This document shows positions 1-5,934 of a stretch of DNA of 6,154 nucleotides, in pieces; positions within the stretch are counted from its first letter, which is position 1; every line of letters starts with the position of its first letter. Under the pieces are notes generated by a model that saw only the letters and a program-made list of their open reading frames with translations, ran no database searches and was not told the DNA's origin. Origin of the DNA: Pullichristensenella excrementipullorum (GTDB lineage Bacteria; Bacillota; Clostridia; Christensenellales; Aristaeellaceae). The translations under genes and the position numbers were made by a program. The DNA lies in assembly GCA_018713365.1 (NCBI GenBank), contig DVOU01000001.1:1-6154 (forward strand), given 5' to 3'.

Positions 1-2394
1 GACGCGCTGACGGAAAAGGGGCTGCGGGTGTTCTTTTCGCGCATCACGCTGGAGGACAAGCTGGGCACGGAATACGAGCCGTACATCTTCGCGGCGCTGA
101 ACAGCGCCAAGGTGATGCTGGTATTTGGCACAGACTATGAATACTTCAACGCCGTGTGGGTAAAGAACGAATGGAGCCGCTTCCTCGCCCTCATCGCCTC
201 GGGGCAGAAGAAGCACCTGATCCCCTGCTACAAGGGCGTGGACGCCTACGACATGCCGAAGGAATTTGCCCACCTGCAGGGGCAGGACATGGGCAAGCTG
301 GGCGCGGTGCAGGATTTGGTGCGCGGCGTGGAAAAGCTGCTGGGCAAGGGCGCGGCGGCGCAGCCTGCGCAGCCGGTGATCGTGCAGGCGGCGGGCGGCG
401 TTTCCAGCGACGCGCTGCTCAAACGCGGCAACATGGCGTTGAACGATGGCAACTGGAAGGCGGCGGACGAGTTCTTTGACCGCGTGCTGGACATGAACGC
501 CGAGTGCGCCGAGGCGTGGCTGGGCAAATTCCTCGCCCGCGTGCAGGCAAGCGGCATCGCCCAGTACGCGCAGGCGAAGATCGACCAAGCCAAAAGGGAG
601 GAAAGAAGCGCGCCCAAAGAAGCGGTCAAGGAGGACGCGGCCCGCATCGACGCGGCGGCGCAGCGCTTTGCCGTGCGCGATTATCTGGCGGAAAAGGACG
701 TCCGCGCCCAATACGCGCCGCCCGAGCCGTACCGCTCGGTGGCGGACTACTGGCGGCAGGCGGCGAGCCTCGGCAAGTCGCGCCTTGCAAGCGACGCCGA
801 TCTGACAAAAGCGCGCAGCTTTGCCGCCGGCGCCATCAAAGAGCGTTTGGCGGCGGAGGAAAAGGCCTTTGCCGCCCGCTGGGACGAATGCGTTAAGCAG
901 GCGGAGCGCCGCGACGCGCAGGCAAAGGAAGCGGCGCGCAAGGCCTACGCGCAGGCGCTGGACGAATCCGACCGCAAGGCCGAGGCGCTCTGCAAGGCGG
1001 CGGAGGAAAAGCGGGAAGAGGTTTATCAGGAGCTTTGCCGGAAGCAGGCGGAGGCGAAGACCTCTTACGATTTGAAAAACCTCGCCCCGAGCTTTGAGCG
1101 CCTCAAGGAATACAAGGACAGCGCTGCACGCGCACAACAGTGCCACAAGAAAGCGGAGGAACTGCATGTGCAGGAAGCGACGCAAAGAGAGCGCGAAAGA
1201 AAGCGCGCGGAGCAGGAGGAAGCCCAAAAGCGCAAGCGCAACCGGAACATCGCCATCATCGCCGTGCTTCTCATCGCCATCGCCGCCGTCGCGGCGTGGT
1301 ACATCACGCAGGTATTCATCCCCGCCAAAAACAACTATCAGGCGGCGGAAGCCCTCTATGCGAGCGGCGAATACGCGCAGGCCGCGCAGGCCTTCGAGGC
1401 CATGGGCGACTACGAGGACGCCCCGGAGCGCGCCCTCGCGGCGCACTATGCCTACGCGGAAGCGCTGCTTGCGGCGGGGGACGATAGCGGCGCGCTTGCA
1501 GAGTTTGCCTTGGCCGGAAATTATCAGGATGCGGCAAAGCGCATACAGGCAATACACTACGCCAATGCAGAGGAATTGCTGGCAGCAGGCGATGCCGATG
1601 GCGCGGCGGCGGAGTTTGAAGCTGCGGGCGATTACGAAGACGCCCCGGAGCGCGCGCAGGCGATACGCTTCGCTCTGGCGGAAGCCATGGAAGCGTCGGG
1701 GGATCTGGGCGCGGCGGCTATCCTGTATGGTCAGCTTGGCGATTATTCCAACGCGCGCGAGCGGAGTTTCGCCCTCTGGGAGCAGGTCACAGACCGGGAG
1801 ACGGTTAGCGCCGGGAGCATTCATACCGTAGGCCTGAAGTCGGACGGCACGGTGGTGGCCGTGGGTAATAACTATTTCGGCCAGTGCGACGTAGCGGACT
1901 GGACGGACATCGTAGCGGTCAGCGCCGGGAGCGATCATACCGTAGGCCTGAAGTCGGACGGCACGGTGTTGGCTGTGGGCAGGAACAGTTCCGGTCAGTG
2001 CGACATAGCAGACTGGACGGACATCGTAGCGATTAGCGCCGGGGGTTCTCATACCGTAGGTCTGAAGTCGGACGGCACGGTGGTGGCCGTGGGCTGGAAC
2101 GATGACGGCCAGTGCGGCGTAGCGGGCTGGACGGACTTCGTAGCGGTCAGCGCCGGGGAGAATTATACCGTAGGCCTGAAGCCGGATGGCACGGTGGTGG
2201 CGACAGAGTATACAGAAACCATATTCCGCGACGGCCAATGCGACGTAGCGGACTGGACGGACATCGTAGCGGTCAGCGCCGGGAGCAGGCATACCGTAGG
2301 CCTGAAGTCGGACGGCACGGTGTTGGCCGTGGGCAATAACGATCATGGCAAGTGCGACGTAGCGGGCTGGACGGACATCCTCGTCCGCCAGTGA
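1..2394 (+). CDS. TIR-domain transmembrane protein with TPR-like and RCC1 repeats (5' end outside window)
   Basis: The frame is open from base 1, so the true start lies upstream; the GTG at 28 falls inside the TIR domain and is not a start. Counting codon 1 at base 1, codons 1-115 are the C-terminal two thirds of a TIR domain: VFFSRITLEDKLG (the BB-loop region), FAALNSAKVMLVFGTDY, and WVKNEW, whose E57 (bases 169-171) sits where TIR NADases carry the catalytic glutamate. Codons 138-180 look like a TPR. Codons 269-414 are Ala/Glu/Lys/Arg-rich, probably coiled coil, and include a YKDSAARAQQC TPR-like unit. KRKRNRN precedes a single membrane span at about codons 416-437, so the TIR side should be cytoplasmic. 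Beyond the membrane are four 37-residue helical repeats (446-593) and five RCC1-type repeats (602-797). TIR domains of this class commonly cleave NAD+; activity here is inferred. The architecture suggests a surface sensor coupled to an internal TIR effector. The SIR2-like gene follows after 43 bases. Confidence 0.93.
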   Translation, partial: DALTEKGLRVFFSRITLEDKLGTEYEPYIFAALNSAKVMLVFGTDYEYFNAVWVKNEWSRFLALIASGQKKHLIPCYKGVDAYDMPKEFAHLQGQDMGKLGAVQDLVRGVEKLLGKGAAAQPAQPVIVQAAGGVSSDALLKRGNMALNDGNWKAADEFFDRVLDMNAECAEAWLGKFLARVQASGIAQYAQAKIDQAKREERSAPKEAVKEDAARIDAAAQRFAVRDYLAEKDVRAQYAPPEPYRSVADYWRQAASLGKSRLASDADLTKARSFAAGAIKERLAAEEKAFAARWDECVKQAERRDAQAKEAARKAYAQALDESDRKAEALCKAAEEKREEVYQELCRKQAEAKTSYDLKNLAPSFERLKEYKDSAARAQQCHKKAEELHVQEATQRERERKRAEQEEAQKRKRNRNIAIIAVLLIAIAAVAAWYITQVFIPAKNNYQAAEALYASGEYAQAAQAFEAMGDYEDAPERALAAHYAYAEALLAAGDDSGALAEFALAGNYQDAAKRIQAIHYANAEELLAAGDADGAAAEFEAAGDYEDAPERAQAIRFALAEAMEASGDLGAAAILYGQLGDYSNARERSFALWEQVTDRETVSAGSIHTVGLKSDGTVVAVGNNYFGQCDVADWTDIVAVSAGSDHTVGLKSDGTVLAVGRNSSGQCDIADWTDIVAISAGGSHTVGLKSDGTVVAVGWNDDGQCGVAGWTDFVAVSAGENYTVGLKPDGTVVATEYTETIFRDGQCDVADWTDIVAVSAGSRHTVGLKSDGTVLAVGNNDHGKCDVAGWTDILVRQ
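1336..1779 (+). repeat. Four tandem 37-residue TPR-like helical repeats
   Basis: Four in-frame units of 111 bases start at 1336, 1447, 1558 and 1669. Each has the pattern aromatic-x-x-AEAL-x-A-[SG]-G-[DE], a helix, G-[DN]-Y-[ESQ]-[DN]-A, and a second helix ending before the next aromatic residue. The core GDYEDAPERA is exact in units 1 and 3, and NYQDAAKR and DYSNARER are its variants. This is the helix-turn-helix solenoid layout of TPR/SEL1-like repeats. The units lie just after the membrane span, so they probably form a stalk between the membrane and the RCC1 region, on the outer face. Confidence 0.85.
1804..2391 (+). repeat. Five tandem RCC1-type repeats, DNA period 114 bases
   Basis: Units start at 1804, 1918, 2032, 2146 and 2272. 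The spacing is 114, 114, 114 and 126 bases, and the last unit runs to the stop codon. Each encodes [VI]SAG-x2-[HY]-TVGLK-[SP]-DGTV-[VL]-A, then a variable loop, G-[QK]-C-[DG]-[VI]-A-[DG]-WTD-[IF]. The unit is conserved at DNA level: cataccgtaggcctgaag is exact at 1822, 1936 and 2290, with one mismatch at 2050 and 2164. Units 1 and 2 differ at about 14 of 114 positions by hand count. Unit 4 carries four extra residues in its loop. RCC1 repeats form beta-propeller blades, classically seven of about 50 residues; five blades of 38 would be short or incomplete. Each unit has one cysteine at the same place. Confidence 0.92.
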
Positions 2395-2437
2395 CCCCCA
2401 ATGTACAGGCGCGCCGCGCCGGAAAGGTTGGCTTCAC

Positions 2438-3433
2438 ATGGAATACCACAGCGCACAAGGCCCGCAGAGCGCCTATCCCCAAGTTCTGCTGCTGGGCAAC
2501 GGCCTGAATCGCGCCTTTGGCGGCGAAAGCTGGGAAGGGCTCATCAAAAAATTCTGGAAGAACGACGACATTTTGTATGATGACAACCCGCAGGTTAAGG
2601 AGGTTCCCTTCCCGCTGCAAGTGGTGCTGGGCACGAAAGACGCGGTGGACGCGGCCATTCTCAAAAACCGCGCCGCGCTCTGCTGCCTGCGGGAACTTTC
2701 CGCCCTGCGCGCGGCGCTGGAACCCATCTGGGACATGGGCTTTGACCATATATTGACCACAAATTACAGCTATGAGCTGGAATGCGCCGCCGACCCCGCG
2801 CTCGAGGCGCGCCTCTGCCCGCAGGGGAAGTGCCTCCATAAAAAATGCCCCTTCAAGGCGGCCATGCGCCACACGAGCCAGCACGCGGAGATGAAATACC
2901 TTCTGCACACCTACAACGTCGTCGCCCACAAAGGGCGGGAGCAGAAGATATGGCACATCCACGGCGAGGCGCGCAAGCCGGATAGCATTATCCTCGGCCA
3001 CTATTTCTACGGCAAGCTGCTCCAGAACTATGACAAGCACCTCTCCGCGCGCGCCGACGAGCAGCGCGAGCGCCAGCAAAACGGCCAGCCGCCGCTGCTG
3101 GAAAGCTGGCTGGATGCTTTCATCATGGGCGACGTCTACATACTCGGCTTTGGCGGCGATTTTTCCGAATGGGATTTCTGGTGGCTGCTGAACCGCAAAA
3201 AGCGCGAGCGCGCCCAGCATGGAAAGACGGTATTATATGCGCCGAAGCTCGCTCAGAAAACCGTCAACCACGCACTTCTGAGCGTCTACGACGTGGAAGT
3301 GCGCGACATGGGCTTTGACGAGGACACGTTGAGCTGCGCCGGCAAAGCCTATGACAGATCCGGCTTCTTCCGCGCCTTCTACCAAAGCGCCATCAAGGAT
3401 ATGCAAAACGACCGCAATACCACAGAAAAGTGA
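2438..3433 (+). CDS. SIR2-like / AbiH-like family protein
   Basis: This 331-residue protein has the ordered motifs of a divergent SIR2-type Rossmann fold. VLLLGNGLNRAF (16-27) is the glycine-rich nucleotide loop. HILTTNYSYELE (104-115) corresponds to the sirtuin TQN[IV]D segment, with N109 kept and the usual aspartate replaced by serine. IWHIHGE (171-177) supplies the likely catalytic His175, and VYILGFGGDFSEWD (233-246) matches the G-x-S-x-x-D strand near the end of SIR2-like domains. SIR2-like defence proteins such as ThsA of Thoeris hydrolyse NAD+; this activity is inferred here. No SLOG, membrane or other extra domain is visible, so the protein appears to be one domain and probably cytosolic. 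Three cysteines at 127, 132 and 137 lie between the two active-site motifs, not at the classical sirtuin zinc site. GGAAAGG at 2421-2427 is a plausible ribosome binding site for the ATG. AbiH, an abortive-infection family with a similar GNG / NY / HG layout, is the main alternative name. Confidence 0.85.
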   Translation: MEYHSAQGPQSAYPQVLLLGNGLNRAFGGESWEGLIKKFWKNDDILYDDNPQVKEVPFPLQVVLGTKDAVDAAILKNRAALCCLRELSALRAALEPIWDMGFDHILTTNYSYELECAADPALEARLCPQGKCLHKKCPFKAAMRHTSQHAEMKYLLHTYNVVAHKGREQKIWHIHGEARKPDSIILGHYFYGKLLQNYDKHLSARADEQRERQQNGQPPLLESWLDAFIMGDVYILGFGGDFSEWDFWWLLNRKKRERAQHGKTVLYAPKLAQKTVNHALLSVYDVEVRDMGFDEDTLSCAGKAYDRSGFFRAFYQSAIKDMQNDRNTTEK

Positions 3434-3438
3434 GGAAA
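3432..3438 (+). promoter_or_regulatory. Ribosome binding site that sets the start of the SPFH gene
   Basis: GAGGAAA overlaps the TGA stop of the SIR2-like gene (3431-3433) and lies six bases before the ATG at 3445. An in-frame GTG at 3430 is upstream of this site and has no purine-rich sequence at a suitable distance, so 3445 is the better start. The overlap of stop codon and ribosome binding site suggests translational coupling. Confidence 0.75.
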
Positions 3439-3444
3439 CACACC

Positions 3445-5214
3445 ATGGCCAAATTCGTCATCGAATGCCCGCGCTGCGGGAAGTACGTGGAAGCCAAGAC
3501 GGGCTTTTTCGCCCGCAAGAAGATCGACTGCGCCTGCGGCTATACCATCAACGTCCGCACGGACAAAATGGCCAGCCGCACCTGCCCCCATTGCGGCAAC
3601 AACGTGGTCTTCGACCAGTCCAGGGGGGAGGACGCGCGCTGCCCCGTCTGCGGCGAGGCCATCAACACCATGGCCGAACAGACCAAGGCGGTGGAGTTTT
3701 CCTGCCGCCAGTGCGGCGTGCGCCTGCGCGTATCGCGCGGGGCGGAGCGCTACACCTGCCCGGTGTGCGATTTTGAAAACGACGTGGCCGAGCGCCTCAA
3801 GGCCGAACAGATTCGGCAGGACGGCCTTGCCAGCATCATCAAATACGAGGGCGACGGCGAAACGCTCGTCTGGAAACACCCCATCGAGGATTTCAACCTC
3901 GGCTCCCAGCTCATCGTCCACGAAAGTCAGGAGGCCATCTTCTTCCGCGACGGGCAGGCGCTGGACGCCTTTGGCGCGGGCCGCTACACGCTGGAAACGC
4001 AGCAGTTGCCCATGCTGGAAAAGCTCTATAAGCTGCCCACGGACACGGAGGGCACCTTCCATTCCGAGGTCTATTTCATCAACATGGCCACGCAGATGGG
4101 CGTCAAGTGGGGCACGGACAGCAAGGTGCGCCTCTTCGACCCCACCAGCGGCCTGCACGTGGAACTGGGCGCCAGCGGCGAGTTCAACATCCGCGTGGTA
4201 AACGCGCGCAAGCTGCTTTTGCGCGTGGTGGGCACCACCGCCAATTTGCGGCAGGAAGACCTGCTTGGCGGCGGCAGGGGCTTTTTCCGCGCCATGGTGA
4301 TGACGCAGGTCAAGAGCTATCTGGCCGCGGCCATCCGCGAAAACAACATCAGCGTGCTGGAGATCGACGAGCGCCTGATGGAGTTGAGCGAAGCCCTGCG
4401 CGACAGGATCAACCCCCGTCTGGCCGAATACGGTTTGGAAATGGCGGAGTTCTTCGTCAGCCGCGTGGTCACGCCGGACGACGACCCCAACTTCCGCCGC
4501 ATGAAGGAACAGTTCGCCGAGCAGTACCTCGGCGTGCGTCAGGAGGAGATTCGCCGCCGCGAGGCCGAGGCCGCCGCCCGCCGCAAGGCCGTGGAGGCGC
4601 AGACCGCCGCGCAAATGAAGATCATCGGCGCGCAGGGCGAGGCCGAAGCCCTGAAAATTCAGAAACAGGCCGAGGCCGAGGCCTACCGCATGCAGGCCGC
4701 CGCCGAAGCCGAGGAAATGCGCATGAAGGGCTATACCTACCAGCAGGAGACCGCCCGCAAGGTGGGCATGGAGGCCATGCAGCACGGCATCACCGGCAAT
4801 GGCGGCGGCGTCGCCGGCGGTCTGGGCGACCTCGCCGGCCTCGGTGTCACCCTTGGGGCCATGGGCAGCGTCGTCGGCATGACCAAGGACGCCTTAAACC
4901 CCGTCATGGACGCCGCCGCGCAGATGGGCAGGGCCGTCGGCGGGGCCATCGCCCCGGATGGCTGGGATTGCCCGGATTGCGGCCAAAAAGGCATCGCCTC
5001 GAACTTCTGCCCGAACTGCGGTCGCAAGCGCCCCGCGCCGGATATGGGCTGGACGTGCCCGGACTGCGGCCAAAAGGGCATCGCCTCAAACTTCTGCCCC
5101 AACTGCGGCCATAAGCGCCCCGCGCCGGATGCGGGCTGGACGTGCCCGGACTGTGGCCAAAAGGGTATCGTCTCGAACTTCTGCCCCAACTGCGGCAAAA
5201 AGAGGGAGGGTTAA
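3445..5214 (+). CDS. SPFH/Band 7 protein with zinc ribbons at both ends
   Basis: The 589-residue protein starts at ATG 3445. Its N-terminus holds three cysteine modules: C8/C11/C29/C31, C47/C50/C66/C69 and C87/C90/C105/C108. Residues about 125-365 form an SPFH (Band 7) domain: a beta-rich part including FINMATQMGVKWGT and SGEFNIRVVNARKLLLRVVG, then LEIDERLMELSEALRDRI and the strand YGLEMAEFFVSRVVTP. Residues about 355-440 are a long Glu/Ala/Arg coiled coil of the flotillin type. A Gly/Ala-rich, moderately hydrophobic stretch (451-503) follows, then three nearly identical zinc ribbons with CPDCG/CPNCG pairs (C509 to C583). No clear membrane span is seen. The family is often labelled 'virion core protein' and includes YdjI of Bacillus subtilis, which links PspA to the membrane together with YdjG/YdjH. 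The likely role is an oligomeric membrane-associated scaffold. The membrane-protein gene follows after three bases, consistent with a joint complex. Confidence 0.92.
   Translation: MAKFVIECPRCGKYVEAKTGFFARKKIDCACGYTINVRTDKMASRTCPHCGNNVVFDQSRGEDARCPVCGEAINTMAEQTKAVEFSCRQCGVRLRVSRGAERYTCPVCDFENDVAERLKAEQIRQDGLASIIKYEGDGETLVWKHPIEDFNLGSQLIVHESQEAIFFRDGQALDAFGAGRYTLETQQLPMLEKLYKLPTDTEGTFHSEVYFINMATQMGVKWGTDSKVRLFDPTSGLHVELGASGEFNIRVVNARKLLLRVVGTTANLRQEDLLGGGRGFFRAMVMTQVKSYLAAAIRENNISVLEIDERLMELSEALRDRINPRLAEYGLEMAEFFVSRVVTPDDDPNFRRMKEQFAEQYLGVRQEEIRRREAEAAARRKAVEAQTAAQMKIIGAQGEAEALKIQKQAEAEAYRMQAAAEAEEMRMKGYTYQQETARKVGMEAMQHGITGNGGGVAGGLGDLAGLGVTLGAMGSVVGMTKDALNPVMDAAAQMGRAVGGAIAPDGWDCPDCGQKGIASNFCPNCGRKRPAPDMGWTCPDCGQKGIASNFCPNCGHKRPAPDAGWTCPDCGQKGIVSNFCPNCGKKREG
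4960..5211 (+). repeat. Three tandem zinc-ribbon repeats, DNA period 87 bases
   Basis: Units start at 4960, 5047 and 5134, exactly 87 bases (29 residues) apart; the last is shortened by the stop codon. Each encodes GW-x-CPDCGQKGI-x-SNFCPNCG-x-KR. The DNA is also very similar between copies, for example ggccaaaa-ggcatcgcctc with single-base changes, so the triplication looks recent or kept uniform by recombination. The CPxCG pairs are of the double-zinc-ribbon type and should each bind one zinc ion. Confidence 0.93.
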
Positions 5215-5217
5215 ACC

Positions 5218-5910
5218 ATGAAAAAGAACATCGCGCGCGTCGCCGTCACTGTCGTTTTGCTGCTGGCGCTTTTCAATGTCGTCGCCTTCGCCATCCCCTT
5301 CGTGCGCACGCCCGTCTTCTGGCTTGCCTACGCCTTTACCAGCGTGGCCATCGCCGCGCAGCTCCCCCTGTCGCTCTACGCCTTCACCCCCAAGGGCGGG
5401 GCGCGCGATAGCCTCTACGGCTTTCCCATCGCCCGTCTGGCGCTCATCTACCTGCTGGTGCAGGCCGTCGTTGGCCTGCTGTGCATGGCCTTGAGCCAGT
5501 GGACGCCCCTCTGGGCAGCGCTGGTGGTGGAAGCGGTCATCCTCGTGCTTGCCGCCATCGGCTGCATGGCCGCCTCCGCCATCCGCGATGAGATACGCCG
5601 GCAGGACGCGCGCCTGCAAAAGGACGTTTCCGCCATGCGCGAATTGCAGTCCCGCGCCGGGGCTCTGGCCGGACAGGCGCAGGGCGAGGCCGTGCGCGCG
5701 GCGCTTGCGAAGCTCGCCGATGAGTTCCGCTTCAGCGACCCCGTCAGCAACGCCGCCACCGCCCCGCTGGAAGCCGACCTGCGCGCCTGCGTGGACAGCA
5801 TGGAGCGCGCCCTCACCGACGGCGATGGCGAAAGCGCCCTCGAATTGAGCCGCCGCACCGCCGCCCTGCTCGCGGAGCGCAACCGCCTCTGCAAGCTCAA
5901 CAAACAGTAG
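5218..5910 (+). CDS. Four-span membrane protein with cytoplasmic helical tail
   Basis: The function is not recognised. The 230-residue protein starts MKKNIARVAV and has four hydrophobic segments at about 8-28, 33-55, 70-93 and 97-120. The positive N-terminus and even span number put both ends in the cytoplasm. Residues 121-230 are a charged, mostly helical tail (IRDEIRRQDARLQKDV, then RFSDPVSNAATAPLEADL, then ALELSRRTAALLAERNRL). That layout suits a tail that binds a partner such as the coiled coil of the SPFH protein. AGGGAGGG at 5203-5210, inside the end of the SPFH gene, is its ribosome binding site, seven bases before the ATG, so the two genes are probably translationally coupled. By position it could play the role of YdjH in Bacillus subtilis (a membrane partner of an SPFH protein), but no homology can be claimed from sight. 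Confidence 0.88.
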   Translation: MKKNIARVAVTVVLLLALFNVVAFAIPFVRTPVFWLAYAFTSVAIAAQLPLSLYAFTPKGGARDSLYGFPIARLALIYLLVQAVVGLLCMALSQWTPLWAALVVEAVILVLAAIGCMAASAIRDEIRRQDARLQKDVSAMRELQSRAGALAGQAQGEAVRAALAKLADEFRFSDPVSNAATAPLEADLRACVDSMERALTDGDGESALELSRRTAALLAERNRLCKLNKQ

Positions 5911-5934
5911 AAAGAGAAAGGGAAGGGTGTACCC

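Noticed and set aside
28..30. GTG as the start of the TIR gene
   Set aside because: The frame is open to base 1 and the residues before it (DALTEKGLR) continue the TIR domain, so the gene begins outside the window.
1094..1831. Alternative + strand frame of 245 codons inside the TIR gene
   Set aside because: It is an Arg/Ser/Pro-rich shifted frame of the real gene with no domain and no ribosome binding site support.
1804..2391. CRISPR-like array
   Set aside because: The repeats are in frame, coding, 114 bases long and continuous, with no spacer structure; they encode RCC1 units.
2408..2420. GC-rich hairpin (five-base stem, three-base loop) between the TIR and SIR2-like genes
   Set aside because: The stem is short and no T-run follows, so it is not a convincing terminator. 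In sequence this GC-rich it can occur by chance.
2273..3220. Open frame of 315 codons on the minus strand
   Set aside because: It is antisense to the SIR2-like gene and the RCC1 repeats, with no recognisable domain. The sense frame has clear motifs.
3430..3432. GTG start for the SPFH gene
   Set aside because: The ATG at 3445 has a well-spaced GAGGAAA and begins with MAKFVIECPRCG, a typical start for a zinc-ribbon protein.
3379..4785. Open frame of 468 codons on the minus strand
   Set aside because: It lies wholly opposite the SPFH gene and the end of the SIR2-like gene, encodes a low-complexity His/Ala/Leu/Gly-rich product with no recognisable domain, and is explained by GC-rich third positions of the true genes.
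3445..5214. Phage or virus structural gene ('virion core protein' label of this family)
   Set aside because: The label is historical for SPFH plus zinc-ribbon proteins. The domain order is that of a cellular SPFH scaffold, and no phage genes are nearby.
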